Assembly (NCBI RefSeq): GCF_029873635.1
Contig: NC_080419.1
Location: 71,170,597-71,234,596 of the forward strand
Direction of reading: 5' to 3'
DNA length: 64,000 bases
DNA from: Malania oleifera
Taxonomy: Eukaryota > Streptophyta > Magnoliopsida > Santalales > Ximeniaceae
A program made the position numbers and the translations under genes. The notes below the pieces were generated by a model that saw nothing but the letters and a program-made list of their open reading frames with translations, did no database searches and had not been told where the DNA came from. Of this stretch, positions 23,889 to 34,812 are shown piece by piece (the first letter of the stretch is position 1; each line of letters opens with the position of its first letter).

Positions 23889-25893
23889 TGTTGACCTTAT
23901 AGGTCTCGCTCGGTTTTGATAATGAAAAATACTCCTGTATTTAATGAACATCTAGTTTATGTGCAGGTCTATATTAGCAAACACATTGATGGCATGTGAA
24001 AGCCTAAAGCTTGAAGACCAATTCAAGTTTTTCAGTTGTAATATATATTTTCAGTAGGGAAATTGGTTTGTAATAGTAATTAGGATATTTGGTTTATAAT
24101 AAGCACACACAACACATGCATGGTTTATGTGTATTAGGAACTTGAATAGGGTTTGTATGTTTTATGACTGGACCGAAATGCACACATGGTGCACTTTCGG
24201 TCGACTGGCCAACACAGTTCATTTTGGTTTGGTCAACTGAACCAGACCTGGGTCAACTGTTGATCAAGGTCCTAGTCAACCGAACCTATGCAGTTCAAAA
24301 CCCCCAATCGACCGAAACCCTCTCTGGTCAACATTTTGACCATCTGGTCGACAAAGCCACTTTTGTACTCCAACTACCTGGTCGACCGAGGGTCCTCGGG
24401 AAAATTCCCAATGGTCTGGTCGACCGAACCAGCCAGTTCAAAATGGCTTGGTCGACTGAACCTCAAAGAAATGGGAAATCGCCCACTTTCGGTCGACCGA
24501 GTCCTTAGTTCAAAATCCTCCTAGTCGACTGAACCACGTGAGTCCTGGTCGACCGAACTTGTTCTGGTCGACCGGACCTCTCAGATTGCACTTAATTTTT
24601 TACCACAGTTAATATTTTTAAACAGGGTTAAAATGTTTTAAACATCATTAAATTTTTCTAACAATCCCTAATAGGTCCCCAACGGTCAAAAATTTTGGTA
24701 TGTTTATATATACTCTTTCATTTAGGAGAATTAAGCATCGATTAGCAAAAACAAAAATCAAATTTCTCTCTTAAGAAAAATACCCTCTACTGCTCATACT
24801 CTTTCTCCAAACACTCTAACTTACATTCAAAAGTTATTAAATCATTTGTAAGTGTTCTTGAGTTTTTAGATAGAAAGGTTTGCTCTCTCATTGTTGTGAG
24901 GTTGATTCATTTGTTATTGAGAGCCAAACCAAAAGGATTCTTAGGGGACTTTGCTAATAAGTTCATCCTAAGAAGACTTTACTAGATCTTTTGAGATTGC
25001 ATATTCATTGCAACATCTTGAGAAGCTCATATTTTCTTTTGGTTGCGAAATATTTTCAAAATCATTTACAAATATCTATTGCTCTTTATTTTGAAAACCA
25101 TTTGAGGATATATTTGTTTTTGAGATGAAACATCTTTGTTGCAATATTTAATCACTCACATATTATTTGCTGAAAACAAAATTACGTATATTTTGCAGTC
25201 CAAGCATACACATATTTATGTGATTGAGATATTCTACTGATCGATACTATTGACGCTTGCTTGATATTCTGTGTGAGCACATTCGATTGAATATTTTGAT
25301 TTGATATACACAAACTATTGTTGACACTCTCACGTACGTATTACACTGATAGAAAATATATTTGAGAGTTGAACTTTTAGACCACACTGAGCTTACATCT
25401 TAAATCATCTGTGGTGTTTGTATTAGTGTGCATTTGGGGTACAAATCTGCTTTTTGCGAACGCACCCTTATATTGTACCTTTTGATTGTATATCTGAGAG
25501 ATTCGAGGCATGGCCTGAGGGGGTCATAATCCAGCCCAGTAAGGATTGGTGTAAAGGTTGAGGTCAGCCCTGTGCAAATTGACCTGGTTTGTTTAGGTGC
25601 CGCTCCACCCGTTTAAGTGAGCAAGTTATTGTGATAATCCTTGTGCTGGTTAGCCAAGGCAGGGACCTAGGCAGTTGGCCGAACCTCGATAACATATCTG
25701 TGTGTCACCCTTCTCTTTACTGCTTTCTGGTGCTTGTGTAATTGATTAAACTGCTTTATTTAATTTCTTATATTACTCGCACTAGATTGACCATAGGATT
25801 GTGAACGTACTGCTGTTAGGAGGAATACCTAGGGGATAGATTTTTAAAATACCAATTCACCCCCCCCCCCTTGGGATCACGGTAAAACTAACA
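23889..25893 (+). mobile_element. SIRE-like Copia solo LTR H
   Basis: H runs TGTTGACCTTATAGG...AAACTAACA with near-duplicate flanks (accca/accag). It is inserted in the 3' LTR of A: the other LTR of A reads straight through at about 32985. Its ends are the reverse complement of those of B and D (start gttggccttacaagg; end ccccccttggga). No gag or pol is present, so it is a solo LTR of 2005 bp. It contains GGTCGACC palindromes (24180-24575), a TATA box near 24704-24712 and a stem (25639-25659). Confidence 0.85.
24180..24575. repeat. GGTCGACC palindrome cluster in solo LTR H
   Basis: About 14 dispersed copies of variants of ctggtcgaccgaacc, centred on GGTCGACC (CGGTCGACCG in the longest palindromes), lie 130-520 bp upstream of the TATA box. 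LTR I carries the same motif family at 59950-60345. Confidence 0.8.
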
Positions 25894-26422
25894 ACCAGTC
25901 GGTCTCTCAGGGTCTCCTAAAATTTTTATTATATTCGGGATGAGACACTTCTCAGTAAGGGAAAATAAACTAAAAACATGAACATTTAATATAATTATAC
26001 ATATACAGTACATTTCATATGTCTGTAATCATTCATCATATCGTACTGAATAATCATATATTTTCATATTTGCTAATAAATATACCTAGAATGAATAGTT
26101 AGCTGATGTCATGTATTACCCTCCATGACGGGTTGTGCAGCTCGAAGGCAGGACCCGACAATGGCTGGTCTACCACTGTCGAGTCAAAAATGTCTGTAAG
26201 TACGATGGGCCTACCACACCCTGGTCCGTACTACCAGGTGGATGTCCACACTCTACTGAAAGCTACATCGACTATCCATCTCCTACCCCCTCGTGGGGTA
26301 GTTAGCACAAGTCTAAACATAGATATCTGATCTATATAGCTATGGTACCGTGCTCCTAAACTGAACTAAACTAACATTCGGGTTCTGATATCATATAATA
26401 CATGATATTATAGCATCTTTCA

Positions 26423-26605
26423 TAATTTCATAAATACGGCCTCGTGCCGAACATTTCATAAACACGGCCTCGTGCCGATCGTTTCATAATTACGGCCTTA
26501 CATCGAAATCATACATAAATATGGCCTCGTGCTGAAATCATCCATAAATACGGCCTCGCATCGAAATCATACATAAATACACCCTCGCACCGAAATCATT
26601 TCATA
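26423..26605 (-). repeat. Tandem array of a ~29-bp unit in the 3' LTR of A
   Basis: Six imperfect units of the type aaatacggcctcgtgccgaa plus a short AT spacer. The core cggcctcgtgccg is itself a near-palindrome. The other LTR has the same array at 33570-33745, so it predates insertion. Confidence 0.85.
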
Positions 26606-27354
26606 TATGTATATTATTCTGAAAATAATCAATTTATCATGTATTTTCAACATCATAATGTACTGTATTCTTTCTTAATTTCTCAAAATATATTCCATTC
26701 TTATCATTGTCATATCATGATATTTTTCCACATAAAATAATATTCATGCCACACATTTGTTGTATAAAACCATACATTGTATTCTAAAATCATAGTTTTT
26801 GACATCTCATACATACATATTCATTTCAACATATTAGCAGTTTTTTCCCAAATGTACAATTCCTTAGTAATATACAGATATAATACATGCTTTTCTAAAA
26901 GTAATTTTACTCATACATAATAATAATTTGCATGGAAAATAACTGCTTTAGTTTATTCCCTTACCTGACTACTGAGAAAAGCCCTTATAAACTCAGGTCT
27001 CACACCCGTAGGATTTCCTAATCAATACCCTGAAAATGAAAACTTCTAGTACTAAACTTCAGTATTTTCACGTGTACATCATTTCCTATAACTACCGTAA
27101 GACCAATTTGGCTTAAAAAGCCTTACCTCAACTCAGGGATGAATTTCAATGAAGTTCCACCAACGATCCGCTCCGGCGAATATGTAGAGAACTTCTCCAA
27201 GAGAGTCGTGGTGACCTCACATCGTCGATCCGGCAAGCGATGGAGCCAGAATCTAAGAGAGAAGAGAGAGAAACCGAAGGGAGAAAGAGAGAGAGTGTGA
27301 GATTTTCTTTAATTTGGACGTTTAAATCTGGGTTTTTGATATTTATAGGACTAG

Positions 27355-27545
27355 ATTCGTCAATGAGCCACGTCATCTCATCGATGAGTCCTTTAATAAT
27401 TTCGTTGACGGAACCCACTCCTCATCGACAAAATTCAGACTGCTCAAAACCTCTCTTGGTATTTCCTCGTTGACGAATCTTGCCTTCGTCGACGAGGTCC
27501 TCTTATACTCTTGTCGATGAATCCCCTGTGTTCATCAACGAGGCC
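27355..27545. repeat. CTCGTCGACGAG palindrome cluster in the 3' LTR of A
   Basis: Roughly eight dispersed copies of the 12-bp palindrome ctcgtcgacgag or CpG-decayed variants, immediately upstream (element sense) of the TATA box. The other LTR has the cluster at 34510-34702, less decayed, including ttcgtcgacgaa. Confidence 0.8.
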
Positions 27546-27632
27546 CTGGTAATTTCCCTCAGTTATTCCTTTTGTTACAATTCCATTTCCCTTCCTCTTT
27601 ATTTAAATACCATTATTATTCGGGTTGTCACA

Positions 27633-27668
27633 TTCTCCCCTCCTTATAAAATTTCGTCCTCGAAATTT
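27633..27668 (-). other. Polypurine tract and adjacent inverted repeat of A
   Basis: Next to the 3' LTR the minus strand reads aaggaggggagaatg (polypurine tract). It is preceded by aaatttcgaggacgaaattt (27649-27668), an inverted repeat also present at the same place in J (57313-57332). Confidence 0.85.
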
Positions 27669-27899
27669 ACTATTCATATAATTCATCATCCCTTAGTAGG
27701 AAAAATGGCCTACTTATTTTATTACTTACCCTCACTTATGGAGGAGGAATGCTGTGGTTACATTTCAAGTCTTGGGAGATTACATATACCAAAAGAAAAT
27801 TTCCCCCAAAACTAAAATATCGCATACTACCTAAAACATTACATGTACCTACAAAATAAACATTACATATTTACTCACATTCCTTAAACACATATGGAC

Positions 27900-29300
27900 T
27901 TCTTGGAATAATTGCAGGTATTTCTGTCTAATCTGTTCCTTGAGTTCTCAAGAAGCCTCTTCTACTGCTTGATTCCTCCATAGAACTTTTACCAGAGGAA
28001 TCTTCTTATTACGTAGCTTCTGTTCCTTTCTGTCCAGAATCTACACCAGTATCTCCTCATAGACTAGCGAATCACTAAGCTTTAACTCACCGTTGCTGAT
28101 AATATAAGAAGGATCTGGGACGTATTTCCTCAACATAGATACGTGGAATACGTCATGCATCCTAGATAGTGTAGGTGACAAAGCTAGCCTGTAGGCCACC
28201 GGCCCCACTTTCTCTAAAATCTCAAACAGACCAATACACCTAGGGCTAAGTTTACCCTTCCTACCAAACCTCATAACTCCTTTTAATGGAGCTATCTTAA
28301 AAAACATATGATCACCAGTATCAAATTCTAAATTCTTGCGGCGATTATCGACATAACTCTTCTGTCAGCTCTGAGCTGCACTAATTCTTTCCCTGATCAG
28401 TCGAACTTTATCATATGCCTGCTGTACCAGCTCTAGCCCCATAACTCGCCACTCACCCATCTCATCCCAATACAAAGGAGATTGACATCTCTTACCGTAC
28501 AATGCTTCAAATGGTGTCATGCCAATACTGGACTGAAAACTGTTATTATACGCGAACTCTACCAGCGGCATGAACTGAGTCCAACTACCCCCAAAATCTA
28601 ATACACACACTTGGAGCATATCTTCTAGTATTTATATCATCCTCTTAGTCTGCCCATCTGACTAAGGATGGAATGTCGTGCTAAATGATAGCTAAGATCC
28701 TAAAACTTCCTGTAGGCTTTTCCAGAACCGTGACGTGAATTGCGGGTCTTGATATGACACAATAGATATAGGCACCCCATGAAAACGAACTATCTCCTGA
28801 ATGTAAATCTCTGCTAAATGGCTGAGGGAATAGCTGATCTTGATAGGGAGAAAATGGACGGACTTAGTTAATCGGTCTACTATCACCCAAATCGCATTCT
28901 AGCCATGGGATGTCGATGGCAGCCCTGAAACGAAGTCCATGAAAATATGATACCACTTCCACTTTGGGATAAATAACGGCTGCAATTGACCCGCTGGCCT
29001 CTAGGGCTCAACTTTTACTTGCTGGCACGTCAAACACTGGGCTACTTACTCAGCAATATCTCTTTTCATACCACTCCACTAGTAAAATTTTGGCAGATTC
29101 CTGTACATTTTTGTACTACCGAGATGAACCGTATACAAGGATTTGTGAGTCTCTTCTAAAATAGTCTTTCTAATGTCAGCATCAATAGGAACACACAGTC
29201 TGAAACGGAACCGCAAAGCTACGTCATCTGAAATGCATAATTCGTCTCCCTGACCACTCTGCACTCTATCCATCACCTCTACTAATTCTAGGTCTTCTTT
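27900..29300 (-). pseudogene. Gypsy A integrase with C-terminal chromodomain-like segment
   Basis: The minus strand shows the integrase zinc-binding region (HKSLYTVHLGSTKMYRNL...CLTCQQ, about 29010-29170). The core follows: [13 protein letters not shown] with the first D, then [17 protein letters not shown] with the second D. The normal ERT glutamate site reads SDGQTKRMI (about 28650), so the catalytic Glu is Lys. The GPY/F-like region (GKLSPRCIGLFEIL, about 28220-28260) and the segment VQILDRKEQKLRNKKIPLV..WRNQAVEEAS (about 27950-28050) match Tekay-type chromodomain tails. Such tails are thought to guide integration to marked chromatin. Several stops break it. Confidence 0.85.
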
Positions 29301-30724
29301 CTGAGCTATTTTAATTCTTTCCTACAGGGTAGGCTGTACCACTAGGCTGGCGATACATACTGGAGTATTACTCTCTATCAATTCAATGCCAAGTCTCTCT
29401 AGATCCATCATAATCAGGCGCTGGATCTCCATAACTACCAACATTGATTCCCTAGACTTCCTACTCAGTACATCAGCTACCACGTTTGCTTTCCCTCAGT
29501 GATAATTGATAGTATAGTCAAAATCCTTAATCAACTCTAACTACCTTCTCTGTCTCATATTCAATTCCTTCTGAGTGAAGAAATACTTTAAGCTCTTATG
29601 GTCAGAGAAAATCTCGCACTGCCCGTCGTATAGGTAATGCCTCCAAAATTTCAATGCGTGTACCACTGCAGCCAACTCAAGATCGTGGGTAGGGTAGTTC
29701 TTTTCATATTCTTTCAACTGTCTGGACGCATATGCCACTACCCTGCCATGCCGCACCAATACACAGCCAAGTCTTTTCAAGGACGCATCAATGTAGATAG
29801 TATAACCCTTACCCCTTGACTGGATGACTAATACTAGCGCTGTGACTAGCCTCTGCTTCAATTCCTAGAAACTTTGCTCACAACTATCGTCCCATTCAAA
29901 TCTGGAATTCTTTCTAGTCAGTCGTGTCAGAGGCCCTGATAAAGTTGAGAATCCCTCGTCAAAACGATCGTAATATCTGGCTAACCCCAAGAAACTCCTG
30001 ATCTCCTGGACATTCCTTAGTCTAACCCAATTCACTACCGCCTCAATCTTACTAGGATCTACAGAAATTCCATCCCCTGAGATAACATACCCCAAAAACA
30101 CAACTTTCTCGAGCCATAAGTCACATTTACTGAATTTTGTATACATCTTCTTCTCCCTAAGCATCTGCAAAACCTGCCTCAAATGTATCTCGAGCTCCTC
30201 ATAGCTCCTCGAATAAAAAAGTACATCATCAATAAAAACAACCACAAACTGATCTAAATATGGATGAAAAATCCTATTCATCAAATCCATAAATATAGCA
30301 GGAGCATTTGTCAGACCAAATGGCATAACAAGAAACTCATAATGCCCATATCTGGTCCTAAAAGCTGTCTTTGATACATCTTCTGCCCTCACTTTTACTT
30401 GATGGTAACCTGATCTAAGGTCAATTTTAGAATATACCCGTGTGTCCTGGAGCTGATCGAACAAATCATCGATATGGGGTAGAGGATACTTGTTCTTGAT
30501 TCTCACTTTATTAATTTCTCTGTAATCTATACACATCCTCATAGACCTGTCCTTCTTTTTCACAAACAGCACTAGAGCTCCTCACGGAGATACACTAGGT
30601 CGTATGAAGCCCTTATCAAGCAAATCCTGCAACTGATCTTTCAGTTCTACCAACTCTGCTGGCGCCATTCGGTAAGGTGCTTTAGAGATCGGCGTTGTAC
30701 CTGGAAGTAGATCAATAGGAAAAT
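29301..30724 (-). pseudogene. Gypsy A reverse transcriptase and RNase H
   Basis: The RT begins near 30700 (protease-RT linker with the dirs [14 protein letters not shown] type) and shows [20 protein letters not shown] (30520-30575). [34 protein letters not shown] and an intact FIDDVLFYS box (about 30220) follow. The thumb ([15 protein letters not shown]) precedes RNase H ([31 protein letters not shown]), with the catalytic DAS and DH motifs visible. The region continues to the [14 protein letters not shown] linker near 29480. Stops interrupt it at about 29863 and 29539. Confidence 0.88.
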
Positions 30725-32371
30725 CTACCTCACGATCAGGTGGTAGACCTGTAATTCATCTGGGAACACATCCGTAAATTCTTTCACCACAGGCGTATTG
30801 ATAAGTTTCAATTCATTTTCTGACATTTCCTTCACAAAAGCCACGAATCCCAGATAACCATTCTGGAGCAGACTCCTCGCCTGAACAGCTGAGACCATCT
30901 GAGGTAAAGATTGCACTTGTGACCCTGTAAATCTAAATTCTGGTTTCCCTGGAGGTCTGAATATCACTACCCTTGCATGACAGTCTATAATAGCAGAATT
31001 AGCTGCTAGCCAATCCATGCCGAAGATGATGTCAAACTCATACATATCCAGCACCACCAAGCCAGGAGATAAAATTCTCCCCTGAACATCAACTGGACAA
31101 TCATGAAGTATCCTACTACATCTCATCGCTGACCCGGTCGGCATAGCCACTAGTAACCCAACATCTAGTGATCGTGTTTCAACCCCACACAATTTAACAC
31201 ACCCCAAGGACACAAACGAGTGTGTGGCACTAGAATCAAAAAGTGCGATAACTTTAAATGAAAACATATTAATCGTACCTATCACCATGTCACCGGCCAC
31301 CTCATCATCACCCGGCATCAAAGCGAGAACCCTGGCTGGGGCCATATTCCTCTGCTGGCCTCCACGTGGCGCCTGGTAGCCTCCTCGAGCAGCTCTAGGA
31401 GCAGAAGCAGCACCAATCTGTGTTGGACACTCCCTCATCATATGTCCTGGCTCCCCGCACCTATAGCAGACACCTCGCCCGGCACGACACTCCCCCAGGT
31501 GTCTCTTCCCTCAAGATGGGCAAGCTAGAGAAGACTGTACACCCTGGAAACCGCGATTCCCGGTCTCTTGTCTCCGGTCTCTATAATAGCCACCTCTCTT
31601 CCTGGAAGCACGGTCGACTCCCTGTTGGGAATCAGAAGGTGCAGATCTCTTCTTCTGCCTCTGCTCCTCAACCTCCAACCGCTCCCTAATCTCTACTATA
31701 GTGGCTCGGTCAACCAGCTCGGCGAAGTCCTGTAACTTCAGTATCAATACTTGCTTGTATATTTCTCTCCTCAGGCCTCTTTCAAACTGTCATACCTTCT
31801 TCACCTCATCTGGAATGATGTATGGGGATAAGCAAGATAGCTCGATGAATCTCGCTGCGTACTACTACACTAACAACTGTCCTTGCTTTAGATTCAAGAA
31901 CTCCTCAATCTTAGCTTCCCTGGACGAGGCTGTAAAATACCTGTCGTAGAATATTTCTTTAAACCGCTCCCATGTCATCTCCACAGGTATAGTCCTCTGC
32001 TGCTCTAATAATCTCACCGCCAACCACCATCTCTCGGCCCCTCCATTCAGTTTATATGTGGCAAATAGTACCCTCTGCTCCTCTGTACACTGCAGCACTG
32101 TAAATATTTTCTCCATCTTCTGCACCCAATTTTTAATGACTGCAGGATCTGTTACCCCTGAGAAAGCCGAAGGATTCATCTTAATGAACTTCTCTATCGA
32201 GCTACCATGGCCTGCCGATGGACCCCCTTGTTCCCTCAAAATTTTGGTAATTTCTGCCATAACCTGCTGTGCCACGCTGCGTAAGACGGCATCCGAATCA
32301 CTACCCGCAGCGCCTGAGGATCCATCACCCTCACTCCCACTAGCGTGGGCACTACTGCCACTAGGGTCCAT
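30725..32371 (-). pseudogene. Gypsy A gag and protease
   Basis: The start is the ATG at 32371 ([16 protein letters not shown]), which matches the start of J's gag. A capsid region with [11 protein letters not shown] and [13 protein letters not shown], then two stops near 31864 and 31800, an RNA-binding basic stretch and two Cys-His motifs follow (CRAGRGVCYRCGEPGHMMREC, about 31425-31490). The protease site reads LFDSSATHSFVS (about 31230), Ser in place of the usual Gly after the catalytic Asp-Ser. The protease continues to FGMDWLA (about 31010) and the frame shifts near 30740 (PDELQVYHL for PDELPGLPP). Confidence 0.85.
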
Positions 32372-32667
32372 CTTGAGAAACAAGTAACTTAACTCAGAAT
32401 CCCTTCACTACATATATCCCCCAACCAATATAGTATTTATTCCCAAATTAATTCATCTCTCTCTTAATTCAAGGTTCAATCCTACAACCTAGATATCCAA
32501 CCCGATGATAGTTTACCATGAATTTCCTAAAATCGTCACCCCAGGAAAATCACACAAACCACCACGGAAGTCCTGCATCTAGACTACAAAACCAGACCTC
32601 AAATCCCCTTATCCTATACTCTAGTATTATTACTGTTGCACTCTAAAGTCTACAGAACCTAGTATCC

Positions 32668-32685
32668 TAGGCTCTGATGCCAAAT
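32668..32685 (-). other. Primer binding site of A
   Basis: The minus strand reads atttggcatcagagccta, an iMet-type site with one change (TGGCATCAGAGCC) next to the 5' LTR. Confidence 0.85.
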
Positions 32686-34788
32686 TGTAACAACCCAAAA
32701 TTCTTAATATAAAATGAAACATAATAAATAAAATAGTCAACCCGAACTCGTGGCTAACGGGGATACCTATCAATCACAGCGGAAAACTACGCAACTGTAA
32801 GTATAAAATCTCAATCATATAAAACATAATACCAGAGTTTACTACATCATCAAAATACTGTATTTATATACAACTTCAAAAATGTCAAAATAACCCTAGG
32901 ATCATACCACAAAAAGCTCCTAATCCTAGATCAAAATCTTACCCTCCTAGTGGGTAACTCAATAAGCTCAACGGCAGCCACGACTCACCGGTCTCTCAGG
33001 GTCTCCTGAAAAATTTATTATATTCGGGGGTACGACAATTCTCGGTAAGGGAAAATAAACTAAATATAGTTGTGTGGCAACATGAACATTTAATATAATT
33101 ATACATATACAGTACATTTCATATATCTGTAATCATTCATCATATCAAACTGAATAATCATATATTTTCATATTTGCTAATAAATCATATCATTCATAAT
33201 ACATTTGTTATAAATGATAATACTGAAAACATACCCAGGGTGAATAGTTAGCTGATGTCATGTATTACCCCCCATGACGGGTTGTGCAGCCCGAAGGTAG
33301 GACCCGACAATGGCTAGTCGACCACTGCCGAATCAAAAATGTTTATAAGTACGATGGACCCGCAACACCCTGGTTCGGACTGCCAGGTGGACGTCCACAC
33401 TCTACTGAAAGCCATATCAACTATCCATCATCCACCCCCTCATGGGGTGGTTAGCACAAGTCTGAACATAGATATCTGATCTATATAGTTACGGTACCGT
33501 GCTCCTGAACTGACCTAAACTAACATCCGGGTTCTGATAACATATAATACATGATATTATAGCATCTTTCATAATTTCATAAATACGGCCTCTCGCCGAA
33601 CATTTCATAAATACGGCCTCGTGCCAATTGTTTCATAATTACGGCCTCGCGCCGAAATCATACATAAATACAGCCTCAAGCCGAAATCATCCATAAATAC
33701 GGTTTCGCGCCAAAATCATACATAAATACACCCTCGCACCGAAATCATTTCATATATGTATATTATTATGAAAATAATCAATTTATCATGTATTTTAAAC
33801 ATCATAATGTACTGTATTCTTTCTTAATTTCTCAAAACATATTCCATTCTTATCATTGTCATATCATTATATTTTTCTACGTAAAATAATATTCACGTCA
33901 CACATTTGCTATATAAAACCATACATTGTATTCTAAAATCATAGTTTTTGACATCTCATACATACATATTCATTTCAACACATTAGCAGTATTTTCCCAA
34001 ATGTGCAATTCCTTCGTAATATACAGATATAATACATGCTTTTCTGAAAGTAAATTTACTCATACATAATAATAATTTGCATGGAAAATAACTGTTTTAA
34101 CTTATTCCCTTACCTGGCTACTGAGAAAAGCCCCTATAAACTCAGGTCTCACACCCGTAGGATTTCCTAATCAATACCCTGAAAATGAAAACTCCCAGTA
34201 CTAAACTTCAGTATTTTCATGTGTACATCATTTCCTATAACTACCGTAAGACCAAATTTGGCTTAAAAAGCCTTACCTCAACTCAGGGATGAATTTCAAC
34301 GGAGTTCCACCAACGATCCGCTCTGGCAAATATGCAGAGAACTTCTCTAGGAGGGTCATGGTGGCCTCACATCGTCGATCCGGCGAGCGATGGAGCCATA
34401 ATCGAAGAGAGAAGAGAGAGAAACCGAAGGGAGAGAGAGAGAGAGAGTGTGTGTGAGATTTTCTTTAATTTGGACGTTTAAATCTAGGTTTTTTATATTT
34501 ATAGGACTGAATTCGTCGATGAGCCACGTCATCTCGTCGGCGAGTCCTTTAATAATTTCGTCGATGAAACCCACTATTCGTCGACGAAATTCAGACTGCT
34601 CAAAACCTCTCTCGGTATTTCCTCGACGACGAATCTTGCCTTCGTTGACGAGGTCCTCTTATACTCTCGTCGACGAATCCCCTGTGTTCGTCGACGAGGC
34701 CCTGGTAATTTCACTCGGTTATTCCTTCTGTTACAATTCCATTTCCCTTCCTTGTTATTTAAATACCATTATTATTCAGGTTGTCACA
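32686..34788 (-). repeat. 5' LTR of Gypsy A
   Basis: A 2103-bp LTR with the tandem array at 33570-33745, TATA box 34496-34504, gccacgtca box 34523-34531 and palindrome cluster 34510-34702. It differs from the 3' LTR mainly by transitions, many at CpG. Confidence 0.9.
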
Positions 34789-34812
34789 TAAAGCAAACCT
34801 ACAAGAAAGGAT

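Larger units (their letters stand above)
23580..27632 (-). repeat. 3' LTR of Gypsy A, split by solo LTR H
   Basis: About 2.04 kb once H is removed. In element sense: palindromes (27355-27545) with a gccacgtca box (27367-27375), TATA box (27340-27348), a purine/pyrimidine stretch, splice-donor-like sites (27121-27129, 26959-26967) and the tandem array (26423-26605). The inverted repeat tgagacacttctca (25941-25954) comes next. Only non-coding sequence is seen. Confidence 0.9.
23580..34788 (-). mobile_element. Tekay/Del-type Gypsy retrotransposon A
   Basis: A has LTRs 23580-27632 (split by H) and 32686-34788, TGTAAC...GTCACA on the plus strand. Flanks taaaa and taaag suggest an old TSD with one change, within D between gag and protease. 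Order on the minus strand: 5' LTR, priming site, gag, protease, RT, RNase H, integrase and a C-terminal chromodomain-like segment, the chromovirus order. Without H it is about 9.2 kb. It is closely related to J in protein sequence but its LTR carries a different tandem array. Multiple stops and a changed integrase glutamate show it is inactive. Confidence 0.9.

Noticed and set aside
24164..24524. Two overlapping plus-strand frames in solo LTR H
   Set aside because: They are kept open by the repeated ggtcgaccgaacc motif. Content is repetitive and tied to the palindrome cluster.
27480..27815. 111-codon plus-strand frame across LTR and polypurine tract of A
   Set aside because: It crosses the LTR boundary and polypurine tract of a minus-strand element and has no motif.
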